This document shows, in pieces, positions 1 to 6,592 of a stretch of DNA of 6,592 nt (the stretch's first letter is position 1; every line of letters begins with the position of its first letter). The stretch spans positions 1 through 6,592 of the forward strand of contig QQUK01000373.1 of assembly GCA_008501655.1 (NCBI GenBank). The letters run 5' to 3'. The notes under the pieces were generated by a model that was not told where the DNA came from, made no database searches, and worked only from the letters and a program-made list of their open reading frames with translations. Source of the stretch: Calditrichota bacterium (GTDB lineage: Bacteria > Zixibacteria > MSB-5A5 > GN15 > FEB-12). Made by a program: the position numbers and the translations under genes.

Positions 1-2955
1 GGTCAAAATGATCTTTATATATCATCAGGCGATGTAACCATGTTTGTTGGCACGGTAACGGTTACTCCAGGTGAGCTTGCATCAATGGAACTCCAGATAG
101 ATGAAACTCAGTTTGTGGGAATTCCACTTTTAGGAGAACCTGTAATCATCTTGTATGATGCATTTGGAAATCTAAAAACAGATTTTGACGTAAATGTAAA
201 TCCAATTAATTTACAAGCTTCTTCAGGATTCTCAATGTATCTTGATGATCCAGCAAGCCAGGTTGGAGGAATAGTAAGTTTATCAGAATATAATCTCATC
301 GTTGGGTTAAATTCTGAGATGATTCAGATTCAAGCACAGTCTAACTCAGTACGCTCGAATTTTGAATACATTGCTTTAAATCGGTATGATTTAGTTGATG
401 TACTAAATTCTGAAAATGAATCATTAACCCAAATATCAGCTGGTGAAACTCCAGAAGTTTCTGTCGTTGTCGTAAATAATGGTAATCAGGTGACGGATTC
501 CCTTTTAAACTTAAAAGCATTCTATCAGTCTGATCCAAGTAATTCTGTAACGATGAATTATGATTTATCATTATCTACTTTGGAGATTCCGGATAGTTTA
601 AGCTTAGTGCTTCCTATGAACCCAAATTCTGGAACATCTGATGAGTTACTTGTTATTGCTACATCTCAGTTCAACATCAATGGTGATATCGTTCAGACTA
701 TTGATACACTATCCAGAGCAATAGAAGTTATTGGTAATGTTGAAATATCCTTTGCCGAAGGTTCATTTAAACCGGACAGTGCATTTGCAAATTCAAATTT
801 TTCAATGTCTTTTGATATTGATATTAACGGTGATGTTCCACAAATTGACACTTCGTTTGTAACGATCGAACTTTTGAAACAGAACGATACTGCTGTTTTG
901 TCTGGGATATTCAATAATTTCATCAGTCCGGTAGAAATATTGGAAGATAAGATCAGATACGCAAATCTAACCGGTAAAATTGTTACTGAGACAGCATATA
1001 GTAACGGATATTATCCGATTCGATTAAGTTATTATTTTATTAGCGGGAATAGTATTACTTCATTTTCTGAAGTAGTTGATTCCATGTATGTATTCTTTGA
1101 AAACGGGCTTTCTCTTGTCAAAGGTTCTTTAACTCCGAAGGTTGTTTATGCCGGTGAAAATGTCTCATTTGAGTTTAAAGTGAAATTAGAATCCAGCCTT
1201 ACATTTGATTATTATGAGGCAACATCAACATTCCGTATTTATGATGAAAACTACTCAACCTCTACAAATCTTTTCCTCGAGTCTGATCATCTGTATCCCG
1301 GTGAAAATATGCTGCGGTCCTCTGTTATTTCAATTCAGCCAAATCAAGTAGGAAGTGAACTGTATGCAGAGGCATCGTTCAGCTTCTCGATTCCCGGTAT
1401 CAATGACACTTTGGAATTTAAGACTGTTTTTACAGACTCATCACTTCCGATTCTGGTTTACTCCGCCCCGATTGTTCAGATAGTCGATTTGGAAATAAAT
1501 GCACCGAACAGTCCAAAAGTAAATACCAATCAGCAATTGACTATGACAGCTTTGGTTGCCAATGTTTCAGAACAGCCTGTGACTGACCTGGATGTTCAGC
1601 TTGTAGCTGTAGATGAGGCATCTTCAATTGACAATCCATATCAAACAATTAGTACGATTCTTCCTAATGATACAGCTACTGTTGTTTTTAATGTGACAGC
1701 GGCGGCTGGTTCAAATTTACTTCCGGAAAGCTTCCGGGTTGATATACTTTCAAGTGATGTTACGCAGATACCCCCGCTGAATAATTCAGCATATCTGTTT
1801 ATAGAAGATCCTGCTTCACTCGAGCTGAGCTATCGTATTAATGGAATAAGCAATGTAGAAGAACTTATTGTGAATCATTCAGATTTAATCAATTTATCTT
1901 TCCGTGTATTAAATGTAGGAACGGCAAAAACTGCGGGAGGAGAATATGAATTTAATATTTCAGGCTTGTCTGGTGGAGATGTAAACTATGTCGGCTCTTT
2001 GATTGTAGATTCACTTCTTGATTTTAGTTTTACTGCACCTGCGATAGATACGGTTCTGGAATTTGATTTTATAATAACTGAGTTGCCAATTGATATAAAC
2101 AGTGATACTCCGACAGATATTGACAGGGATTCATTGCAGTTCAGAATTGTGGTACTATCAGATGAGACAGAACTTACCGTTGAATCAAACATTGTAAACT
2201 CAAACCTGGTAAACCCGGATGTACAAAAGAGGTTTATTGATGTTACCTTTAATAACTCTGGCGCTTCATTATTAAATGATATAGAAGTAAATAAGATTGA
2301 ATTTTCGCTATTTGATGTTAATTATTCAGAAATTGATGTCCGTTCGGTTTTGAATATAGGACGATCCGGTTTCTTTGAAAGTGATTTCAAACTTACAAAT
2401 GCAACAAGCGGTGGAAATAAAGTTACATTCTGGTTTGACGACTTTATAGTTCCTGTTCAGCAAAACAGAACAATTTCATTGTTACTCGAATTTAAAGAGT
2501 CAGCAATATCCTCTGTCATCCTTGAGTCTTTTGTTAACCAGATAAGTGCCGTCTATTACAGCGGTACAAATACTGGGTTGCCGGTTACGGTCAGAACCGT
2601 CTCAGGTTCTGAAGAGTTTGTTTCAATCCAGATCGTAATCAAAGGTTCCACTCTTGAAGAATCTTTTGTCATAAGCGATAACCCGTTTAATCCGGAAGAT
2701 CAACCGGCATTGTTCTCTTATCAGTTGCCTGATGATGGCGAAGTCGAGTTCAGGATTTTTACATTAACAGGTGAAGAAGTTTATGCGAAAATAATTCCTG
2801 CTGGTCAGGAAGGTGCTCAGCAGGGTGAAAACATGCTTGAATGGGATGGAAAAAATAATTCAGGACATATGGCTTTAAACGGTGTGTATATAGTCTCAAT
2901 TCTGAATACTCAAACCGGTGAGTACACTCGTAAAAAGATTGCGTTGGTAAAATAG
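1..2955 (+). CDS. Large secreted multi-domain beta-sandwich protein with FlgD-like / type IX sorting-type C-terminal domain (5' partial)
   Basis: The reading frame is open from base 1 with no stop before the first in-frame ATG at base 40, so that ATG is almost certainly internal and the real start lies upstream. The visible part is 984 residues, numbered here from base 1. Residues about 20-75 follow the bacterial Ig-like pattern of a 'TPGE' turn, a 'G-x5-V-x4-DAFGN' strand pair and more strands. Residues about 141-245 resemble a CARDB-like domain (AGETPEVSVVVVNNGNQ). At least four similar beta-sandwich units of about 115-130 residues follow from about 247 to 725. Residues about 889-984 form a FlgD Ig-like / type IX secretion tail, with NPFNP at 894-898, LEWDGKN around W948 and NGVYIV at 960-965, ending in a basic KKIALVK tail. 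No cysteine is present and tryptophan is rare, as expected for an exported protein. The domain calls rest on pattern recognition. Export, probably to the cell surface through a type IX-like route, is inferred from the tail and from the PorV-like gene that abuts it. Substrate or binding partner is unknown; adhesin-like or structural roles are possible. No catalytic motif was recognised. Confidence 0.85.
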   Translation, partial: GQNDLYISSGDVTMFVGTVTVTPGELASMELQIDETQFVGIPLLGEPVIILYDAFGNLKTDFDVNVNPINLQASSGFSMYLDDPASQVGGIVSLSEYNLIVGLNSEMIQIQAQSNSVRSNFEYIALNRYDLVDVLNSENESLTQISAGETPEVSVVVVNNGNQVTDSLLNLKAFYQSDPSNSVTMNYDLSLSTLEIPDSLSLVLPMNPNSGTSDELLVIATSQFNINGDIVQTIDTLSRAIEVIGNVEISFAEGSFKPDSAFANSNFSMSFDIDINGDVPQIDTSFVTIELLKQNDTAVLSGIFNNFISPVEILEDKIRYANLTGKIVTETAYSNGYYPIRLSYYFISGNSITSFSEVVDSMYVFFENGLSLVKGSLTPKVVYAGENVSFEFKVKLESSLTFDYYEATSTFRIYDENYSTSTNLFLESDHLYPGENMLRSSVISIQPNQVGSELYAEASFSFSIPGINDTLEFKTVFTDSSLPILVYSAPIVQIVDLEINAPNSPKVNTNQQLTMTALVANVSEQPVTDLDVQLVAVDEASSIDNPYQTISTILPNDTATVVFNVTAAAGSNLLPESFRVDILSSDVTQIPPLNNSAYLFIEDPASLELSYRINGISNVEELIVNHSDLINLSFRVLNVGTAKTAGGEYEFNISGLSGGDVNYVGSLIVDSLLDFSFTAPAIDTVLEFDFIITELPIDINSDTPTDIDRDSLQFRIVVLSDETELTVESNIVNSNLVNPDVQKRFIDVTFNNSGASLLNDIEVNKIEFSLFDVNYSEIDVRSVLNIGRSGFFESDFKLTNATSGGNKVTFWFDDFIVPVQQNRTISLLLEFKESAISSVILESFVNQISAVYYSGTNTGLPVTVRTVSGSEEFVSIQIVIKGSTLEESFVISDNPFNPEDQPALFSYQLPDDGEVEFRIFTLTGEEVYAKIIPAGQEGAQQGENMLEWDGKNNSGHMALNGVYIVSILNTQTGEYTRKKIALVK
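739..2175 (+). repeat. Degenerate tandem beta-sandwich units within the secreted protein (protein-level repeats)
   Basis: Four stretches of the protein start in a similar way: hydrophobic alternation, a proline or short turn, a polar residue and then a long alternating strand. They begin near fragment residues 247 (ISFAEGSFKPDSAFANSNFSM), 369 (LSLVKGSLTPKVVYAGENVS), 496 (DLEINAPNSPKVNTNQQLTM) and 607 (LELSYRINGISNVEELIVNH). The spacing of about 110-128 residues fits Ig-like or CARDB-like domains. The first two are the most alike: both read G-S-[FL]-x-P about seven residues after an alternating strand. The similarity is at the protein level only; no DNA-level direct repeat was seen, so the units are old duplications or convergent folds. 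Boundaries are approximate. Confidence 0.4.
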
Positions 2956-4782
2956 ATGATACACATGCTTAAATATATCAGTCTCACAATTCTCCTGTTG
3001 TCAGTTTCGATATCAGCCCAGGATGCCGGACAGGAGTCACCCTTTTCAATTGGTGCCGGAGCCCGTGCACTCGGAATGGGGGGAGGTTTTACATCACTTT
3101 CTTCCGATGCATCATCTATTTATTATAATCCGGCAGGACTGCCGACATTAAGTTATCAGCAGGTTTCCTTGATGCATGTTAATCTGTTCGAAGGTGTTTC
3201 ATATAATTATGCCGGGTGGGTTTATCCTGATTCAAAACTCGGTGGTTTCGGACTTGGATACTTTCGCATAGGTACAGATGATATTATAAGAAGCTCTAAT
3301 TTTGCCGAGTCGGGTACTTTTGACTATTCAAATAGTCAGTTTGTACTGGCATATGGTAAAAACCTCAAAGGTGGTTTTTCGATCGGATTGAGTTTTAAAA
3401 TTGTTAACCAGACACTCGATTCATTGTCAGACTACGGATTCGGACTTGATTTGGGGATGACTGCCAAACTGCATAAATATGTCAGGGCAGGAGTTATTTT
3501 CAGAGATGTTATACCACCGGAACTTGAGCTCGCTGCAACTGCTGAAACTATCCCGGTTACATTGAGTGGTGGAATTGCTTTAGATTCATATCCTTTGTTT
3601 AAAGATGCTGTAGTCAACTCCTCTTTTGAAATTGAAAAGATTGAAAACAGAGATATGAAAGTACACACCGGACTTGAGATGATTCTATCAGAAAGGTATG
3701 CGGTTCGGACCGGGTATGACCGAGATAACCTCTCTTTCGGTGCTGGTGTAGTAATTAATAACCTGTCATTTGATTATGCCTATAAAGTGATGGATTATAT
3801 TGATGACTCACATAGATTCACTTTGTCTTTTAATATCGGGTCTTCAGTTGAAGAGAGGCTTGCCCGCGAGGAGCAGTTGATTGAAGAGCGGGGCTCTGAA
3901 CTTGTCGAAGAAGAACGTACTTCACAGTTTGAATTCTATCGGGATAGAGCTGAGAATTATCATAGAAGGTATATGCTGGACTCTGCATCGGTATACTACC
4001 AGCGGGCTCTTGCTTTTGATGAGAATAACTCTGAGATTATCGGCATAATTGCGGGTATTCAGAATTCTATCAAAATCCGTCAGGAAACCGAAAAGAGAAA
4101 TGACCAGCTTCAGACAGAGATACATCTTGCCAGGGTTACATTCCTTGCTCAGGCTCAGAATTTTTATGAAAAGAAGCATTATGATGCTGCTTTGGATATG
4201 CTGCAGTTGATACTTGACGTCTCACCAAATTACAATGAAGCACTATATCTGAAACGAAAAGTCGAAAATTCGTTGGAAAATGACCTGACCGGTGCCTTGA
4301 CCAAAGCTCAGCAGGCTGAGAAAGACGGAGACAATTTGACTGCTTTGACATCTTATAATAAAGTTTTAGAACTTGATGCAGAAAATAAAATTGCTCATGA
4401 AGCATTAGCAAGGATTGCTGCCAATATGAATATTGCCCAGCAATTGAATACGGGTATTCAGCTTTACAATTCCGGTAAAGAAAAACGTGCCAAGCAGACA
4501 TTTGAAGCTGTTCTGACAATCGACAGAAACAACCCGATTGCAATCGAATATTTGAAAAAACTTGATCTCACTACTGCCAAGCAGACAACCCTTGAGGACC
4601 TGCAGCAGAATAAAGATATTTGGAAATTGTATCTTGACGGACTAAGATATATGCGCAACAAGGAGTATCAGAAAGCAGTCGATGCCTGGAACAAAGTATT
4701 GAAAGTATACCCCAATAATATCAATACATTAAACAACCTTGAGCAGGCTCTCCTGCGTTTGGAATCCGAGAAATCTGAATAA
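2956..4782 (+). CDS. PorV/PorQ-like outer-membrane beta-barrel protein with C-terminal TPR array
   Basis: This 608-residue protein starts with a Sec signal peptide: a basic K6, a hydrophobic core at residues 7-19 and a likely cleavage at SISA21/Q22. Residues 29-62 carry the hallmark of the PorV/PorQ (UPF0164-type) family, PFSIGAGARALGMGG followed by SSDASSIYYNPAGL. Alternating amphipathic strands with many glycines and aromatics then run to about residue 295, where the last strand ends FTLSFNIG. PorV of the type IX secretion system is a FadL-like outer-membrane barrel that receives cargo through its C-terminal signal. A charged Glu/Arg-rich linker (about 298-322) leads into about five TPR-like helix pairs, near 325-360, 396-430, 446-480, 496-530 and 556-590. 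They carry typical signatures such as YYQRALAFDENN, YNKVLELDAEN and AWNKVLKVYPNN. TPRs usually bind proteins or peptidoglycan-linked partners; here they should lie in the periplasm (inference). The ATG directly follows the previous gene's stop codon. An alternative start, Met4 at 2965, would still give a complete signal peptide. No Shine-Dalgarno sequence is visible for either. Family assignment is firm; the exact role (true PorV shuttle, PorQ or another paralogue) is not. Confidence 0.9.
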   Translation: MIHMLKYISLTILLLSVSISAQDAGQESPFSIGAGARALGMGGGFTSLSSDASSIYYNPAGLPTLSYQQVSLMHVNLFEGVSYNYAGWVYPDSKLGGFGLGYFRIGTDDIIRSSNFAESGTFDYSNSQFVLAYGKNLKGGFSIGLSFKIVNQTLDSLSDYGFGLDLGMTAKLHKYVRAGVIFRDVIPPELELAATAETIPVTLSGGIALDSYPLFKDAVVNSSFEIEKIENRDMKVHTGLEMILSERYAVRTGYDRDNLSFGAGVVINNLSFDYAYKVMDYIDDSHRFTLSFNIGSSVEERLAREEQLIEERGSELVEEERTSQFEFYRDRAENYHRRYMLDSASVYYQRALAFDENNSEIIGIIAGIQNSIKIRQETEKRNDQLQTEIHLARVTFLAQAQNFYEKKHYDAALDMLQLILDVSPNYNEALYLKRKVENSLENDLTGALTKAQQAEKDGDNLTALTSYNKVLELDAENKIAHEALARIAANMNIAQQLNTGIQLYNSGKEKRAKQTFEAVLTIDRNNPIAIEYLKKLDLTTAKQTTLEDLQQNKDIWKLYLDGLRYMRNKEYQKAVDAWNKVLKVYPNNINTLNNLEQALLRLESEKSE

Positions 4783-4836
4783 TACCAAAACTGTTTTTTA
4801 TTAGATTTCTTAAAAACTCTTTATTAAGTTAGCACT
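4783..4836. other. 54-base intergenic spacer, very AT-rich
   Basis: The spacer separates the PorV-like gene from the receptor gene. It contains a T-run (4791-4796) and a weak imperfect hairpin at 4809-4828 (CTTAA arm, TTAAG arm, an A/A mismatch, two further A-T pairs, loop CTCT). The hairpin is too weak and AT-rich to be called a terminator and no U-tract follows it. No clear -35/-10 pair, no Bacteroidota-type TAnnTTTG element and no Shine-Dalgarno sequence before the ATG at 4837 could be identified. Read-through from the upstream genes is possible but unproven. Confidence 0.5.
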
Positions 4837-6592
4837 ATGTTCCGTCGTCCTATCAAAGAAATTAATGCTGAATTCGAAGCAGAAGATAAGTATCTTGACT
4901 CTATTCAACGGACAGTCAAAGAGAGTTGTATTGCTGCCTCAATGTCCAAAAAGGATATTGCTGCTGTACTTCTGGCTATTGAAGAAGGTGCTACAAATAT
5001 TATTCGCCATGCTTACCTGTACGAAAAAGGTATCATGCGCCTTCGCATCGTTATTTATAAACGTTCAATTGTATTTTCTCTGATTGATTATGGGAGATCG
5101 TTCCAGCCGAATACGTCAGGTGCGATTGACTTAAAAAAACTTGTAGATTCTGGAAGAAAAGGCGGTCTCGGGTTTTACATGATTCAGAAGATCATGAACT
5201 CTGTTGAGTATATCTCAACAGCAAGTTTTAATGAACTTCGAATGGTAAAACATATCAAAGAATCACGTTCTGCGAACAGGCCGTTTTTACGGAGAATGTT
5301 TTCGCTAAGATTTAAATTCTCTGTCTGGACATTTATCGTAGTTTCTATGATAATCGGCGGGTCAATTTATTACTTTGATTATCGTATTTCAGAAGATATG
5401 TATAAGCATAAAGATGAAACAGTGCTTGCCTTAGGGAAGACGATTGCTGCGCAGGCTGTCGGGTATTTTATCAACCATAGATCCGATGCTGAGTTTGATG
5501 ATATGATAGTAAGTAATAAACAGGCAAACCCGGAATTGAAACAAATTGTTTTAACAGATGAAAACGGCTTCATTAGAGCGCATTCAGATGATATTTTAAA
5601 TATCCGGAAACAGTTTCTTCCTCCACAAAAAGTGAATGAAAATCTGATGCTTGAACCTCAGGATCTGAAAATCGGTCGCCTTGACTTTAAATATGTAATC
5701 ATACCAATCCAGCTGAATCAGACCAGATTCGGAAATGTTCATATCACTTACTCAACAGAACAAATCTATCTCAAGCTTACAGAAGCACGAACAAAAATAT
5801 TTCTTTTAACCGTTGTCCTACTTGCATTCGGGATTATCGGAATTTATATGCTGTCAAATTATTTTGTCAGTCCGATTCTGAAGATTACCCATCGAATAAG
5901 AAGATTTACTTCCGGTGATTTAGAAACAGAGCTCCCTTTGGAAGGAGCTGAGGAATTTTTTGAAATATCCAAAGCGTTTAATCAGATGATAACCCGATTA
6001 TCTCAGGACAGAAAAAATATTGCTGAGCGTGAAAAGATGGCAAAAGAGATAGAAGTTGCATCTGAGATACAGAAAACTCTCTTGCCTCACAAGTTGCCGA
6101 AAATCGAGAACCTTGAAGTCGAAACATTTTACAGAGCTGCATCTATCGTAGGTGGAGATCTGTATGATGTTTTTGATATGAGCGAAGGAAAATACTGTCT
6201 GGTTGTTGCTGATGTCTCTGGAAAAGGTGTTCCTGCATCATTAGTGATGTCTATGCTTCGTACTATTATTCAGATAAATGCAGCACGTTTTGATTCAGCA
6301 AAGAAAATTTTGATAGAAGTAAATAATTATCTGAAGAAGAATATTCCTCCGGGTATGTTTGTTACGGTATTTTTACTGGTTTTTGACAGTGAAGCACATA
6401 AACTCCAATTTGTATCAGCCGGTCATAATCCGATGTTGTTTTACAATGCAGTAAAAGATGAGATCAGACAGCTGAATCCAAAAGGGATGCCATTAGGATT
6501 GCCGACTTATGATGTTAATAAATTCTCTGATTCTCTGGAAGAAGCAGAATTGTTCTTAGATAGGGGGGATAGTTTCATTGTCTTCACTGCCG
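4837..6592 (+). CDS. Membrane receptor fusing an RsbW-like anti-sigma-type kinase domain to a Cache-like sensor, HAMP and SpoIIE/PP2C phosphatase (3' partial)
   Basis: The frame has a stop at 4825-4827 and the ATG at 4837 is the first start after it; the frame then stays open to the window end (585 full codons). Residues about 12-141 are an RsbW/SpoIIAB-type GHKL ATPase. Its N-box is EEGATNIIRHAY (49-60), with E50 at the catalytic-base position and N54 at the Mg-binding position. The DYG motif (84-86) and the glycine-rich lid GGLGFYMI (109-116) are also intact. Arginine-rich residues 152-158 precede transmembrane helix 1 (about 161-180). Residues about 181-320 form a periplasmic sensor with a Cache-like core (LTDENGFIRAHSDD, 239-252). 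Transmembrane helix 2 (about 321-343), HAMP (about 344-388, P346) and a signalling helix (about 386-412) follow. The SpoIIE-type PP2C domain starts at SEIQKTLLP (409-417) and carries GGDLYD with D441, DVSGKG with D459 and AGHNP (528-532). The window ends at IVFTA, just before the expected last metal-binding DG. In RsbU/RsbW systems the kinase phosphorylates and the phosphatase dephosphorylates a STAS antagonist. Here both appear cytoplasmic on one signal-gated polypeptide. Target and ligand are unknown. Confidence 0.92.
   Translation, partial: MFRRPIKEINAEFEAEDKYLDSIQRTVKESCIAASMSKKDIAAVLLAIEEGATNIIRHAYLYEKGIMRLRIVIYKRSIVFSLIDYGRSFQPNTSGAIDLKKLVDSGRKGGLGFYMIQKIMNSVEYISTASFNELRMVKHIKESRSANRPFLRRMFSLRFKFSVWTFIVVSMIIGGSIYYFDYRISEDMYKHKDETVLALGKTIAAQAVGYFINHRSDAEFDDMIVSNKQANPELKQIVLTDENGFIRAHSDDILNIRKQFLPPQKVNENLMLEPQDLKIGRLDFKYVIIPIQLNQTRFGNVHITYSTEQIYLKLTEARTKIFLLTVVLLAFGIIGIYMLSNYFVSPILKITHRIRRFTSGDLETELPLEGAEEFFEISKAFNQMITRLSQDRKNIAEREKMAKEIEVASEIQKTLLPHKLPKIENLEVETFYRAASIVGGDLYDVFDMSEGKYCLVVADVSGKGVPASLVMSMLRTIIQINAARFDSAKKILIEVNNYLKKNIPPGMFVTVFLLVFDSEAHKLQFVSAGHNPMLFYNAVKDEIRQLNPKGMPLGLPTYDVNKFSDSLEEAELFLDRGDSFIVFTA

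Noticed and set aside
40..42. ATG as the start of the first gene
   Set aside because: The same frame is open from base 1 and encodes sequence (DLYISSGDVT) that joins naturally to the downstream beta-sandwich, so this Met is internal.
4136..4543. A 135-codon minus-strand open frame opposite the TPR region
   Set aside because: The predicted protein has no recognisable domain or signal peptide and lies antisense to a well-supported TPR-coding region.
4787..4797. Palindromic AAAACTGTTTT as a regulatory operator or terminator stem
   Set aside because: The arms are five bases with a one-base centre, pure A/T apart from one C/G pair; such a short palindrome is expected by chance and cannot fold as a hairpin.
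4809..4828. Imperfect hairpin CTTAA...TTAAG as a rho-independent terminator
   Set aside because: Only one G-C pair, one internal mismatch and no T-run after the stem. It may have arisen by chance in AT-rich DNA.
4865..5083. A 72-codon plus-strand open frame in the region of the third gene
   Set aside because: It overlaps the RsbW-like domain in another frame. The frame starting at 4837 shows clear GHKL motifs and runs to the window end, so this one is a shadow.
6560..6592. Loss of the C-terminal PP2C metal-binding DG motif as a sign of a broken phosphatase
   Set aside because: The domain is cut by the window edge at IVFTA, directly before where this motif normally occurs, so its absence is a sampling effect.

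Overview
The window is compact, AT-rich bacterial DNA with three plus-strand genes. Two of them run off the window: the first is cut at its 5' end and the third at its 3' end. The gene set points to the Bacteroidota/FCB superphylum, possibly an Ignavibacteria-, Calditrichota- or Marinimicrobia-like lineage. The reasons are a large secreted beta-sandwich protein ending in a FlgD-like / type IX sorting-type C-terminal domain, a PorV/PorQ-type outer-membrane barrel next to it, and starts without a recognisable Shine-Dalgarno sequence. The exact phylum is inference.

Bases 1-2955 are the C-terminal 984 codons of a cysteine-free extracellular protein made of consecutive Ig-like/CARDB-like beta-sandwich units and a C-terminal sorting-type domain. 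Its stop codon touches the ATG of the next gene (TAGATG). Bases 2956-4782 encode a protein with a signal peptide, a PorV/PorQ-like beta-barrel and a C-terminal array of about five TPR units. The two genes look like one translationally coupled unit: a probable surface or secreted cargo and an outer-membrane protein of the family that handles such cargo.

After a 54-base spacer with no convincing promoter or terminator, a third gene begins at 4837 and stays open to the end of the window (585 complete codons). It encodes an RsbW-like serine-kinase ATPase domain, a transmembrane helix, a periplasmic Cache-like sensor, a second transmembrane helix, HAMP, a signalling helix and a SpoIIE/RsbU-type PP2C phosphatase. 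It therefore carries both the kinase and the phosphatase of a partner-switching circuit on one membrane receptor. The window holds no STAS-domain antagonist and no sigma factor. This fused receptor is the most unusual item here.

No tRNA, rRNA, CRISPR array, insertion sequence or origin was seen.
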